64,000 bases of DNA, from positions 7,378,001-7,442,000 of the forward strand of contig NC_003155.5 of assembly GCF_000009765.2 (NCBI RefSeq), read 5' to 3'. Positions within the stretch are counted from its first letter, which is position 1. Each line of letters begins with the position of its first letter. The position numbers and the translations under genes were made by a program. This document shows, one piece after another, positions 17,470 through 25,897 of this stretch. Below the pieces are notes generated by a model that searched no databases, had not been told where the DNA came from, and saw only the letters and a program-made list of their open reading frames with translations. Source of the stretch: Streptomyces avermitilis MA-4680 = NBRC 14893 (GTDB lineage Bacteria; Actinomycetota; Actinomycetes; Streptomycetales; Streptomycetaceae).

Positions 17470-18135
17470 GTGACCGCTCCGCTGACTCCGCCTCCGCCGC
17501 CGCACGACCAGCCCTCCCAGGACCCCTGGCAGGCGCCGCCCGCCGGTGGTGCCGTGGGCGTGGCCGGGTACGAAGAGGACGGCCCCGGGATGAAGACCGA
17601 AGTCCGCGAGGCCGCCGTGATCACGGTCGGTCTTGCGCTCTGCGGAGTGCTGCTCGGGGTGCTGTGGTGGTGGCTGGCGCCGCATGTGCCGCTCATGGGC
17701 GGCGTGGTCGGCAAGGAGTGGGTCGTCTACCTCAAGGACACCGAGGGCGAGCAGGCTGTCGGGGTCGATGGAACCTTCACCCTGCTCGCGCTGGCCTTCG
17801 GCGCGGTCAGTGCGCTCGCCGTGTTCCTGTGGCGCCGGCGGGGCGGGGTGCCGCTGGCCGTGTCGCTCGCCGTGGGCGGGGTGCTCGGGTCGTTGCTCGC
17901 GTGGCGGGTGGGGGTCTGGCTGGGACCCACGCAGAACGTGCTCGCGCATGCCAAGGCCGTGGGCAAGGGCGTCACCTTCTCCGCGCCGCTGAAGCTGGGC
18001 GCGAAGGGGGCGCTGCTGGCGTGGTCGCTGGCGGCGCTGCTGGTGCACCTCGGACTCACGGCGCTGTTCGGGCCACGGGATCCGGATCCGTACGCGAGCC
18101 CGTACGACGCGCCTCCGGCTCCGCCCGCCGGGTAA
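17470..18135 (+). CDS. DUF2567 domain-containing membrane protein
   Basis: Membrane protein of 221 aa, function unknown, recognised as the actinobacterial DUF2567 type. A Pro-rich cytosolic N-terminus (about 40 aa) is followed by a segment starting VREAAVITVGLALCGVLLG, an extracytoplasmic loop with HVPLMGGVVGKEWVVYLKD, then three more hydrophobic segments and a short Pro-rich tail. GTG 17470 has no ribosome binding site and follows a -10-like hexamer. It lies 34 bp after the ABC permease gene and is closed by the hairpin at 18156-18180. Confidence 0.8.
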   Translation: MTAPLTPPPPPHDQPSQDPWQAPPAGGAVGVAGYEEDGPGMKTEVREAAVITVGLALCGVLLGVLWWWLAPHVPLMGGVVGKEWVVYLKDTEGEQAVGVDGTFTLLALAFGAVSALAVFLWRRRGGVPLAVSLAVGGVLGSLLAWRVGVWLGPTQNVLAHAKAVGKGVTFSAPLKLGAKGALLAWSLAALLVHLGLTALFGPRDPDPYASPYDAPPAPPAG

Positions 18136-18155
18136 CGGTTCGGCGCGTTGTGGCC

Positions 18156-18180
18156 GCGGCGGGGTGTTCCGCCCCGCCGC
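18156..18180 (+). terminator. Terminator after DUF2567 gene
   Basis: Perfect 9-bp G/C stem (18156-18164 with 18172-18180) with a 7-nt loop, 20 bp past the stop codon. Confidence 0.75.
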
Positions 18181-18234
18181 CCCTGCCCGTCCCTGCGGGC
18201 CGCACCCCCAGCCCCCTTCGGCGTGCCGGCAGGC

Positions 18235-18256
18235 CCTCAAGCGCCGGTCGGGCTGA
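18235..18256. repeat. Possible dispersed Streptomyces intergenic element
   Basis: The 22-mer around caagcgccggtcgggctga closely resembles a short sequence that, from memory, recurs in many Streptomyces intergenic regions, often just after terminators. It sits here between the terminator at 18156-18180 and the end of the bL37 gene. Only one copy was noticed in the window. Confidence 0.4.
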
Positions 18257-18268
18257 GGGAGGTGTCTC

Positions 18269-18343
18269 CTACGCCGGCCTCCTGCCGTGGTTCGCGTTGC
18301 CCTTGCGCGTACGCCATTTCCGCTTGCGCGTCCTCTTCGACAT
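18269..18343 (-). CDS. 50S ribosomal protein bL37
   Basis: A 24-aa very basic protein, MSKRTRKRKWRTRKGN followed by ANHGRRPA. The C-terminal ANHG(K/R)RP is the hallmark of bL37, a tiny actinobacterial large-subunit protein. The ATG at 18343 is preceded on this strand by gagg, with a gttaagta stretch just upstream as a possible -10 region. It is far below usual gene-calling length limits. The usual last residues after RRP are N-A/S; here the protein ends in A. It lies 41 bp downstream of the ybaK-like gene on the same strand. Confidence 0.82.
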   Translation of the reverse strand: MSKRTRKRKWRTRKGNANHGRRPA

Positions 18344-18384
18344 GTTCCTCGTACTTAACCGAGGACGGGGCGTCCGTCGAGGGG

Positions 18385-18885
18385 TCAGGCACGGGCGATC
18401 GGGGCGGGGACCGCTTCCGTGAGCTTCGCCAAGTCGTCCGGGGACAGCTCCACTTCGAGGCCCCGGCGGCCCGCCGAGACACAGACCGTGTCGTGGGCGG
18501 CGGCCGACGCGTCCAGGACCGTGCGGAGCTTCTTGCGCTGGCCCAGCGGTGAGATGCCACCGCGGACATAGCCCGTCGTGCGCTCCGCCAGCACGGGATC
18601 CGCCATCGCCGCGCGCTTGCCGCCCACCGCCGTCGCCAGCGCCTTCAGGTCCAGCGAGCCCGCGACCGGGACCACGGCGACGACCAGCGCGCCGTCCACG
18701 TCCGCCACCAGCGTCTTGAAGACGCGGTCGGGCGAGACGCCCATCGCCTCGGCCGCCTCCTCGCCGTACGAGGGGTGCGCGGGGTCGTGCTCGTACGCGT
18801 GGACCGTGTACGGCACGCCCGCCGCCGTCAGGGCCACCGTCGCGGGCGTGCCGCCCGGCTGCTGCTTCTTCGACTTCTTCGCCAC
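18385..18885 (-). CDS. ybaK: YbaK-family aminoacyl-tRNA deacylase
   Basis: Cytosolic trans-editing enzyme of 166 aa of the YbaK/EbsC type, expected to hydrolyse Cys-tRNAPro formed by misacylation. The family pattern is seen as VPYTVHAYEHDP near the N-terminus, GVSPDRVFKTLVADVDG with the conserved Phe-Lys-Thr, VAVVPVAGSLDLKALA, and TGYVRGGISPLGQRKKL with the Gly-Gly-Ile-Ser-Pro loop. A Lys-rich N-terminal tail (MAKKSKKQQPGG) precedes the domain. Length is normal for the family. The LON-domain gene ends 23 bp upstream on the same strand, so both may share a transcript. Confidence 0.93.
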   Translation of the reverse strand: MAKKSKKQQPGGTPATVALTAAGVPYTVHAYEHDPAHPSYGEEAAEAMGVSPDRVFKTLVADVDGALVVAVVPVAGSLDLKALATAVGGKRAAMADPVLAERTTGYVRGGISPLGQRKKLRTVLDASAAAHDTVCVSAGRRGLEVELSPDDLAKLTEAVPAPIARA

Positions 18886-18908
18886 GGTGCCGCTGCCTTC
18901 ACGTCGGT

Positions 18909-19649
18909 TCAGTTGAGACTGGTCGGGCCGCGCGTCAGCTCGGACGCTGGCAACGACGGCAGATTACGGATGATCGCCGTCTCCGTGCGCAGCAGTTTCA
19001 GCTCCTCGCGCAGCCGTGAGGCCGTGTCCGGGGCCTGGAGCAGCCGCTGTTTCGCCGGGGTGTCGAGCATCACGGCCGCCGCGACGAGGTACGAGACGAC
19101 GGACGGCTCGTCCGGCAGGTCGGCGCTCGTGGAGATGGAGCGCTCGCGGGCGCCGGCCAGGCGCTTCTGGTACTGCCGGAACGCGCGCAGCACGCCCTCG
19201 GCGAGCGCACCCGCCCCGTCGCCCGGGTCCTCGGGCAGTTCCTCCAGCTCGGCCGTCAGATACGGGCCCGACGCGTCCACGGAGAGCAGCTTGACGCGTG
19301 TCGTGCCGGTCGCCAGCACCTCGAAGCCGCCGTCGGCGCGCTCCCGCACGGTCGCCGCGTCCGCGATGCAGCCCACGGAGTGGAAGGCCTTGACCGGGTC
19401 GTCGCCGAAGCCGGCCGCGGGCCCGCGCTCGGGCACGGCCGTCGGGTCCGGCATGCCGGGCGCGCTCGGCGCGACCTCGTAGCCGTCGCGGATGGCGACG
19501 ACGGCGAACCGGCGCGGTTCGTCCTCGGGGGTCTTCAGCAGATCGCGCATGAGGGCGCGATAGCGCTCCTCGAACACGTTCAGCGGGAGGACGAGCCCGG
19601 GGAACAGCACCGAGTTCAGCGGGAAGAGCGGGAGCCGGACGGTGGTCAC
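18909..19649 (-). CDS. LON peptidase substrate-binding domain protein
   Basis: Protein of 246 aa made only of the N-terminal (substrate-binding) domain of Lon protease, without ATPase or peptidase parts. The start LPLFPLNSVLFPGLVLPLNV and FEERYRALMRDLL are typical of PF02190, followed by VGCIADAATVRERADGGFEV and the GTTRVKLL strand. The C-terminal half is helical with PDEPSVVSYLVAAAVMLDTP. Such stand-alone domains are common in actinobacteria; their role is unsettled. It lies 12 bp downstream of the next minus-strand gene, so an operon is likely. Confidence 0.92.
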   Translation of the reverse strand: MTTVRLPLFPLNSVLFPGLVLPLNVFEERYRALMRDLLKTPEDEPRRFAVVAIRDGYEVAPSAPGMPDPTAVPERGPAAGFGDDPVKAFHSVGCIADAATVRERADGGFEVLATGTTRVKLLSVDASGPYLTAELEELPEDPGDGAGALAEGVLRAFRQYQKRLAGARERSISTSADLPDEPSVVSYLVAAAVMLDTPAKQRLLQAPDTASRLREELKLLRTETAIIRNLPSLPASELTRGPTSLN

Positions 19650-19660
19650 GACGCGAAAGC

Positions 19661-20749
19661 CTAATGGTCGCCGGAGCGGGAGCGTCCGTCGTGCCCACTC
19701 CGTGGATCCCGCGGGCGCTCACCCGGCGGTCCGAGGGGGAGGCCGGAGGCGACCTCGAGGCGGACTCCGTCGCGCAGTTCCAGGAACTGCCCGAGCGGGT
19801 CGTCGGAGATCCGGTCCCAGGGGAACGAGGTGGCGTACGGGCCGATCATGCGCAGTTGCTGCAACGCGTCCTCCCAGCGCTGGAGCCGCACCAGGACATA
19901 GGTGAGGAGGTTGCGGACCTCCGCGGGCCACGGGTCGGCGGCCGCGTACTCGTTCGAGAGCGCGATGGCCCGGTCGGCCGCCGCGTCCAGGCGCTCGCGC
20001 CCCACGGCCGCCCCGCCGCCCTCGGTCAGATAGGCGAAGGCGGCGCGCACGGGCAGCATCTGGACCAGGGAGCCGGGCAGGGCGTCCTGCGCGGCCGTCT
20101 CGGCGAAGTCGAAGCACTCGCGGTGCGAGCGCCGGGGGGTGTGAGGGGTGTCCCCCCGCTGAGCACAGCAGGCGGCGGACAAGTACTGGAGGGCGGCGAC
20201 ATGGCAGCCGTAGTGGTGCGAGGAGCGGCGCACCGCCTCGCCCCACAGCCGTTCGAACTCGGCGTGCCCGGCGTTGGTGCCGCGCGCGTGGTCGAGGGCG
20301 ATCCGCCAGGGCACCGGGTCGCGCGGGGCGCCCTCCGCGGCGGCGGTGATCAGCGGGGCGACCTGGCGCAGGAGTTCGGCGCGGGCGGGCGACTCCCAGC
20401 CGCGGCGCACCGCCAGCTCGGCCCGGACGAGCAGCGCGTCCGGGTCGTGCGGGCGGGCGCGCCGCCACTCCTCGAGCCACTCGGGCCGGGAGCGCGCGAA
20501 GGCCGCGAGGCGGGTCGTGTACCGGTCGCGGTTCTCCCACTCGGCGGCCTCGCGGGAGCCGGCGAGCAGCTCGGCCGCGGGCTCGTACTCGCCGCGTCCC
20601 GCCGCGACCAGCGCGGGGGCGAGGTGTTCGTCGGGCGCGTCGAGGAGCACCTCGTCGTCGGCGGGCAGCCCGACCGCGAGGCGCGGGGAGTTCCTGGCCA
20701 TCCGGGCCGTACGGAGGATCGCGCGCAGCAGTGCCATGGTGGAAGCCAT
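19661..20749 (-). CDS. Hypothetical alpha-helical protein (TPR-like)
   Basis: Protein of 362 aa, not assigned to a named family. It is almost wholly alpha-helical, with repeated Ala/Leu/Arg-rich helix pairs (for example ALVAAGRGEYEPAAELLAGS and ALLVRAELAVRRGWESPARA) like tetratricopeptide repeats. It has no signal peptide or membrane segment. The C-terminal tail is Arg/Gly/Asp-rich and low in complexity. Two in-frame ATGs (20749 and 20737) are possible starts and neither has a strong ribosome binding site. It directly precedes the LON-domain gene and is likely co-transcribed with it. Confidence 0.72.
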   Translation of the reverse strand: MASTMALLRAILRTARMARNSPRLAVGLPADDEVLLDAPDEHLAPALVAAGRGEYEPAAELLAGSREAAEWENRDRYTTRLAAFARSRPEWLEEWRRARPHDPDALLVRAELAVRRGWESPARAELLRQVAPLITAAAEGAPRDPVPWRIALDHARGTNAGHAEFERLWGEAVRRSSHHYGCHVAALQYLSAACCAQRGDTPHTPRRSHRECFDFAETAAQDALPGSLVQMLPVRAAFAYLTEGGGAAVGRERLDAAADRAIALSNEYAAADPWPAEVRNLLTYVLVRLQRWEDALQQLRMIGPYATSFPWDRISDDPLGQFLELRDGVRLEVASGLPLGPPGERPRDPRSGHDGRSRSGDH

Positions 20750-20900
20750 TGAAAGCCGCAGGTCGGGGCTGTGTCAGGGGGTGTGTGGTGACGCTTTCGT
20801 AACCTTCGATTGGTTGTATGACGGACGGTCAAGGGCAAGTAAAAGGTGACTGTTGTTCAACTGTTGACGGTCTGTCCGCCGGCTCGGGCCGCCCTGTCCG

Positions 20901-22481
20901 TCAGCTGCGGCGCAGCAGTCGGGTGGCCCCCGCCGCCACGGTCGTCGCCAGGATCCAGCCGAGCAGGATCACCGTCGCGGCCAGCCACTGCCAGCCGCCG
21001 CGCAGCTGCCACTGGCCGGCCTGGCCGAGGTCGATGACCGGCAGCAGCAGATCCAGCGCGAACAGCGAGGCGTTCCACGACGGATGCCCGTCGCCGTTGA
21101 CCGGGGGGTGCCCGGCGTGCGAGAAGGCGACCGACGTCACCGCCCACAGGACCGCCATCCACAGGGCGGCGCGCCCCGGCCGGTACCCGTAGGCGACCGC
21201 CCAGTCCTGTACGTACCCCCACAGCTTGCCCGCGACCGGCAGGGTCTCCCGGCGGCGGCGCTGCTTGGCGAGCAGCACCTCCCGCGCGTCCTCGTCCTCG
21301 CCGGAGTTGCGCAGCACGGCCGCCAGGCGCTCGTACGGCTCCGGGTTGTACTCGGCGGTCGCCGCGGCCACCCACTCCAGGCGCTCGGTCAGCGGGAACC
21401 GGCCGTGCGGCACGAGGTTCTCGTAGCCGAAGCCGCCCATCTGCAGCCGGCCCGGGCCCGGCCAGCTCTCCGCCCTGTCGACCAGGTTGACGATCCGCGC
21501 GCCCGACAGGACGACCCGGCCGCGCTCGGGGTGCTCGCTCAAAAAGCGCAGCTCGGGCGTCTGGACCCGGCGCAGTGACAACTCCTGGTCGTCCTCGAAG
21601 ACGAAGCGGGCCCGCTCCAGGTCCACCGCGTCCCCGAACCGCCCGTCGTCGAGCCGGATCCCGCCCCGGCACGCGAACCGCTGCACCCGGGTGCCCCGCG
21701 CCGGAGTGGCGCCGCTGGTCAGCGGCGGATTGCCGAGGCCGGCGGGGGTCAGGTACAGCGTGCGCCCGACGGTCAGCTGAGGCGCGTTCAGGGCCAGGGG
21801 CGTGTAGCTGTTGGTCAGCAGGGCGCCGCGCAGGCTCAGCGAGACGCCGATCTTGGCGCTGCGCAGACTCAGCTCGCCGTGCGACTCCATCATCTCGGCC
21901 TGGAGGTCCTGCCCGACGGTCATGCCGTCGCCGGTGAGCGAACGCCCGCGCCGGTCCCGGTAGACCACCGCCTGGTTCAGCAGCAGATCCGTGCCGATGT
22001 GCGCGTCCGTGAGCCGTACGCCGTTGTGGAACCGGCAGCGCGGCAGATGCAGGTCGCCCTCGGTGTGCACCCGTGCCGCCTCCAGGCGCGGCACCGAGCA
22101 GTCCACGAACCGTACGGTCGTGAAGTGGGCCTCCGGCAGCAGGACCTCCTTCTCGAACCGGCAGCCCTTCAGTTCGAGGTACGGCACGACGGTGCCGCCG
22201 GAGAGATCGAGCGAGTCCTTGATCTGTACGCCGACGAGCTTCAGGGACGCCACCCGCCCCGCCAGGGCCGGCGGCCCGTCCAGGAGCAGCCAGCACACGA
22301 TGCGGGCCCGTACGGTGCGCTCGGGGCCCCAGGGGTGGCCGCCGTGCGGATCGTCCACGGTCGCGTTCCCGGCGCGCAGGTCGTACACAGTGCCGTTGCG
22401 GAAGGCCTGCCACATGCCGGCCTCGGCGGCGGTCAGGTCGTCCGGCAGGTCCCCGGCGTGGATACCGGCACCCTCGGTCAC
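20901..22481 (-). CDS. Hypothetical protein, right-handed repeat region plus C-terminal membrane segments
   Basis: Protein of 526 aa, function unknown. Residues about 60-330 form a run of short beta-rich repeats in which hydrophobic residues alternate with A/L/C-D/N-L/F patterns (LKLVGVQIKDSLDLSGG, LRSAKIGVSLSLRGALLTN), like pentapeptide-type beta-helices. The C-terminus has at least two membrane segments, AALWMAVLWAVTSVAFSHAG and WLAATVILLGWILATTVAAG. GTG 22481 was chosen because ggaggaagg precedes it; the open frame continues to 22592 through a purine-rich leader. It may be membrane anchored with the repeat domain in the cytosol. Confidence 0.78.
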   Translation of the reverse strand: MTEGAGIHAGDLPDDLTAAEAGMWQAFRNGTVYDLRAGNATVDDPHGGHPWGPERTVRARIVCWLLLDGPPALAGRVASLKLVGVQIKDSLDLSGGTVVPYLELKGCRFEKEVLLPEAHFTTVRFVDCSVPRLEAARVHTEGDLHLPRCRFHNGVRLTDAHIGTDLLLNQAVVYRDRRGRSLTGDGMTVGQDLQAEMMESHGELSLRSAKIGVSLSLRGALLTNSYTPLALNAPQLTVGRTLYLTPAGLGNPPLTSGATPARGTRVQRFACRGGIRLDDGRFGDAVDLERARFVFEDDQELSLRRVQTPELRFLSEHPERGRVVLSGARIVNLVDRAESWPGPGRLQMGGFGYENLVPHGRFPLTERLEWVAAATAEYNPEPYERLAAVLRNSGEDEDAREVLLAKQRRRRETLPVAGKLWGYVQDWAVAYGYRPGRAALWMAVLWAVTSVAFSHAGHPPVNGDGHPSWNASLFALDLLLPVIDLGQAGQWQLRGGWQWLAATVILLGWILATTVAAGATRLLRRS

Positions 22482-22656
22482 GGCGCTTCCTTCCTCCCGC
22501 CCCCGGCTGCTCGGTTGCTCGGCCCCTCTGTCTCTCTTTTCTCGCTGTCTCTCTGTCCCTCGGTTACTCACGGGTTTCGTACAGTCGTTCATGCCCGCTG
22601 TGTGACCGTCTGAACGCTAATGGTGAGGGTGATCTTCCGGAGAGCGGGTGGGATCT

Positions 22657-22673
22657 GTATCAGCCATTGATAC
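22657..22673. promoter_or_regulatory. Palindrome GTATCA-N5-TGATAC upstream of hisD
   Basis: A perfect 6-bp inverted repeat with a 5-nt spacer, 42 bp before the hisD start and in the promoter region of the his operon. Size and symmetry fit a dimeric repressor site. No regulator gene for it is known in the window. Confidence 0.35.
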
Positions 22674-22701
22674 GGGCGTCCGGCGGCCGACGCCGGTCTG
22701 A

Positions 22702-22707
22702 GAGAAT
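22702..22707 (+). promoter_or_regulatory. -10-like hexamer GAGAAT before hisD
   Basis: GAGAAT differs from TAGAAT by one base and is 7 nt before GTG 22715, which has no ribosome binding site. It would give a leaderless his operon mRNA. Confidence 0.4.
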
Positions 22708-22714
22708 TGGCTAT

Positions 22715-24040
22715 GTGATCTCCCGAATCGATCTGCGCGGCGACGCCCTCCCCGAGGGCTCCGCCCTGCGCGACCTGCTGCCCCGAGCCGACTTCGACGT
22801 CTCGGCCGCCCTGGAGAAGGTGCGTCCGATCTGCGAGGCCGTGCATCATCGGGGCGACGCGGCGCTGATCGACTTCGCCGAGAAGTTCGACGGCGTACGC
22901 CTCGAGTCCGTACGGGTCCCGGCGCGGGCCCTCGCCGACGCGCTGGAGCAGCTCGACCCGGCGGTGCGCGCGGCCCTGGAGGAGTCGATCCGCCGCGCCC
23001 GGCTCGTCCACCGCGAGCAGCGCCGTACGACGCACACGACCCAGGTCGTGCCGGGCGGCTCGGTCACCGAGAAGTGGGTGCCGGTCGACCGCGTCGGTCT
23101 GTACGCGCCCGGCGGTCGGTCGGTCTACCCGTCCTCCGTGGTCATGAACGTCGTCCCGGCCCAGGAGGCCGGCGTCGAGTCGATCGCCCTCGCCTCGCCG
23201 GCGCAGGCCGAGTTCGGCGGACTCCCGCACCCGACGATCCTCGCGGCGTGCGCGCTGCTCGGCGTCGACGAGGTGTACGCGGCCGGCGGCGCGACCGCCG
23301 TCGCGATGTTCGCGTACGGCACCGAGTCCTGCGCGCCCGCCGACATGGTCACCGGCCCCGGCAACATCTGGGTCGCCGCGGCCAAGCGCTACTTCACGGG
23401 CAAGATCGGCATCGACGCCGAGGCCGGCCCCACCGAGATCGCGGTCCTCGCGGACTCCACGGCCGACCCCGTCCACGTCGCCTCCGACCTGATCAGCCAG
23501 GCCGAGCACGACCCGCTGGCCGCCGCCGTCCTGGTCACCGACTCCGTCGAGCTGGCGGACGCGGTCGAGAAGGAGCTGGAACCGCAGGTCGCGGCCACCA
23601 AGCACATCGACGACCGCATCGTCCCGGCGCTGAAGGGCCGGCAGTCCGCGATCGTGCTCGTCGACGGCGTCGACGAGGGCCTGCGGGTGGTCGACGCGTA
23701 CGGCGCCGAGCACCTGGAGATCCAGACGGCCGACGCGGCCGCCGTGGCCGACCGGGTGCGCAACGCGGGCGCGATCTTCATCGGGCCCTGGGCGCCGGTC
23801 TCCCTCGGCGACTACGCGGCCGGCTCCAACCACGTGCTGCCCACCGGCGGCTGCGCCTGCCACTCCTCGGGCCTGTCCGTCCAGTCCTTCCTGCGCGGCA
23901 TCCACATCGTCGACTACACGAAGGACGCGCTGGCCGACGTGGCGCACCACGTGGTGACGCTCGCGGAGGCGGAGGACCTGCCCGCGCACGGCGCGGCGAT
24001 CAAGGCAAGGTTCGGTTGGAAGGTGCCTGAGAGCAAGTGA
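22715..24040 (+). CDS. hisD: Histidinol dehydrogenase (HisD)
   Basis: NAD+-dependent zinc enzyme of 441 aa that oxidises L-histidinol through histidinal to L-histidine, the last two steps of the pathway. Motifs include GLYAPGGRSVYPSSV, VTGPGNIWVAAAKRY, IDAEAGPTEIAVLAD, QAEHDPLAAAVLVT and the zinc-site segment TGGCACHSSGLSVQSFLRG. Length fits the family. GTG 22715 follows a -10-like element by 7 nt and is the first good start. It opens the his operon; hisC overlaps its stop by 4 bp (GTGA). Confidence 0.97.
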   Translation: MISRIDLRGDALPEGSALRDLLPRADFDVSAALEKVRPICEAVHHRGDAALIDFAEKFDGVRLESVRVPARALADALEQLDPAVRAALEESIRRARLVHREQRRTTHTTQVVPGGSVTEKWVPVDRVGLYAPGGRSVYPSSVVMNVVPAQEAGVESIALASPAQAEFGGLPHPTILAACALLGVDEVYAAGGATAVAMFAYGTESCAPADMVTGPGNIWVAAAKRYFTGKIGIDAEAGPTEIAVLADSTADPVHVASDLISQAEHDPLAAAVLVTDSVELADAVEKELEPQVAATKHIDDRIVPALKGRQSAIVLVDGVDEGLRVVDAYGAEHLEIQTADAAAVADRVRNAGAIFIGPWAPVSLGDYAAGSNHVLPTGGCACHSSGLSVQSFLRGIHIVDYTKDALADVAHHVVTLAEAEDLPAHGAAIKARFGWKVPESK

Positions 24041-25146
24041 GCTTCGGAATCGACGATCTCCCCGTACGGGACGAGCTGCGCGGCAAGTCCCCCTACGGCG
24101 CGCCCCAGCTCGACGTCCCCGTACGGCTGAACACCAACGAGAATCCGTACCCGCTGCCCGAGCCGCTCGTCGAGCGGATCGCCGAGCGGGTGCGGGAGGC
24201 CGCCCGTCACCTCAACCGCTACCCCGACCGGGACGCGGTGGAGCTGCGCACGGAGCTGGCCACGTACCTGACGAACACCGGCAAGCACCCCGTCGGCATC
24301 GAGAACGTCTGGGCGGCCAACGGCTCCAACGAGGTCATCCAGCAGCTGCTCCAGACCTTCGGCGGACCCGGCCGCACGGCGATCGGCTTCGAGCCGTCGT
24401 ACTCGATGCACGCCCTCATCGCGCGCGGCACGGGCACCGCCTGGATCTCCGGTCCCCGGGGCGAGGACTTCACGATCGACCTCGCCGCCGCCCGGCAGGC
24501 CATCGCCGAGAGCCGGCCGGACGTCGTCTTCATCACGACCCCCAACAACCCCACGGGCACCGCGGTCCCGCCCGAGACGGTCCTCGCGCTGTACGAGGCC
24601 GCGCAGGCGGTGAAGCCGTCGATGGTGGTGGTCGACGAGGCGTACATCGAGTTCAGCCACGGCGACTCCCTGCTGCCGCTGCTCGAAGGCCGGCCGCATC
24701 TCGTCGTCTCGCGCACCATGTCCAAGGCGTTCGGCGCGGCCGGGCTGCGCCTCGGCTATCTCGCCGCGCACCCGGCGGTGGTCGACGCCGTCCAGCTCGT
24801 ACGGCTGCCGTACCACCTGTCGGCCATCACGCAGGCGACCGCGCTGGCCGCCCTGGAGCACACCGACACCCTGCTCGGTTACGTGGAGCAGTTGAAGGCC
24901 GAGCGGGACCGGCTGGTCGCCGAGCTGCGCGCGATCGGCTACGACGTGACCGAGTCCGACGCGAACTTCGTGCAGTTCGGGCGGTTCGCCGACGCGCACG
25001 AGGTCTGGCAGCAGATCCTCGACCGGGGCGTCCTGGTCCGGGACAACGGCGTACCGGGATGGCTGCGGGTCAGCGCCGGTACCCCCGAAGAGAACGACGC
25101 GTTCCTCGACGCGGTCCGTGAGCTGAAGAAGGAGCAGAACGCATGA
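24037..25146 (+). CDS. hisC: Histidinol-phosphate aminotransferase (HisC)
   Basis: PLP-dependent aminotransferase of 369 aa that converts imidazole-acetol phosphate and glutamate to histidinol phosphate and 2-oxoglutarate. The N-terminal LNTNENPYPLPEPL, the TTPNNPTGTAVPPE loop, VVDEAYIEFS and SRTMSKAFGAAGLRLGYLA with the PLP-binding Lys are all present, as is the substrate phosphate-binding Arg region. GTG start overlaps the hisD stop; hisB ATG overlaps its own stop, so translation is coupled on both sides. Confidence 0.97.
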   Translation: MSFGIDDLPVRDELRGKSPYGAPQLDVPVRLNTNENPYPLPEPLVERIAERVREAARHLNRYPDRDAVELRTELATYLTNTGKHPVGIENVWAANGSNEVIQQLLQTFGGPGRTAIGFEPSYSMHALIARGTGTAWISGPRGEDFTIDLAAARQAIAESRPDVVFITTPNNPTGTAVPPETVLALYEAAQAVKPSMVVVDEAYIEFSHGDSLLPLLEGRPHLVVSRTMSKAFGAAGLRLGYLAAHPAVVDAVQLVRLPYHLSAITQATALAALEHTDTLLGYVEQLKAERDRLVAELRAIGYDVTESDANFVQFGRFADAHEVWQQILDRGVLVRDNGVPGWLRVSAGTPEENDAFLDAVRELKKEQNA

Positions 25147-25736
25147 GCCGCGTAGGCCGCGTTGAGCGCACCACCAAGGAGACCTCGGTGCTCGTCGAGA
25201 TCGATCTCGACGGGTCCGGAAAGGTCGATGTGTCGACCGGGGTCGGCTTCTACGACCACATGCTCGACCAGCTCGGCCGCCACGGTCTGTTCGACCTGAC
25301 GGTGAAGACCGAGGGCGACCTGCACATCGACTCGCACCACACCATCGAGGACACCGCCCTCGCCCTCGGTGCCGCCTTCAAGCAGGCGCTCGGCGACAAG
25401 GTGGGCATCTACCGCTTCGGCAACTGCACGGTCCCGCTGGACGAGTCCCTCGCCCAGGTGACCGTCGACCTGTCGGGCCGCCCGTACCTCGTGCACACCG
25501 AGCCCGAGAACATGGCGCCGATGATCGGCGAGTACGACACCACGATGACCCGGCACATACTGGAGTCCTTCGTCGCCCAGGCGCAGATCGCCCTGCACGT
25601 GCACGTGCCGTACGGGCGCAACGCGCACCACATCGTGGAGTGCCAGTTCAAGGCGCTGGCGCGGGCGCTGCGGTACGCGAGCGAACGCGACCCGCGTGCC
25701 GCCGGCATCCTCCCCTCCACGAAGGGCGCACTGTGA
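25143..25736 (+). CDS. hisB: Imidazoleglycerol-phosphate dehydratase (HisB)
   Basis: Manganese enzyme of 197 aa that dehydrates imidazole-glycerol phosphate. The metal-binding repeats are DHMLDQLGRHGLFD and HHTIEDTALALG in the first half and the related HILESFVAQAQIALHVHV and NAHHIVECQFKALARAL in the second. It is the single-domain form without the phosphatase domain of E. coli HisB; no histidinol-phosphatase gene is in the window. It overlaps hisC and the small membrane-protein gene by 4 bp. Confidence 0.97.
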   Translation: MSRVGRVERTTKETSVLVEIDLDGSGKVDVSTGVGFYDHMLDQLGRHGLFDLTVKTEGDLHIDSHHTIEDTALALGAAFKQALGDKVGIYRFGNCTVPLDESLAQVTVDLSGRPYLVHTEPENMAPMIGEYDTTMTRHILESFVAQAQIALHVHVPYGRNAHHIVECQFKALARALRYASERDPRAAGILPSTKGAL

Positions 25737-25897
25737 GCGGGCTGTCCACCGTCCTGATCGTCCTCGGGCTCTTCCTCCTCGGCGGGGTCTACTCCTTCGT
25801 CAAGCAGAAGATGCCGACGAGCCTCATCGTGGTGCTGTCGATCGGCGCGGTGATGTGCCTGGCCGCGGGCGTCGTGCGACTGGAGGTGTGGAATTGA
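25733..25897 (+). CDS. Small membrane protein within the his operon
   Basis: Protein of 54 aa with two hydrophobic stretches, LSTVLIVLGLFLLGGVYSF and LIVVLSIGAVMCLAAGVV, joined by a short basic loop (VKQKMPTS). Function unknown. GTG start overlaps the hisB stop by 4 bp and its stop overlaps the hisH start by 4 bp, so it is embedded in the translationally coupled operon. A membrane protein among soluble histidine enzymes is unexpected. Confidence 0.85.
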   Translation: MSGLSTVLIVLGLFLLGGVYSFVKQKMPTSLIVVLSIGAVMCLAAGVVRLEVWN

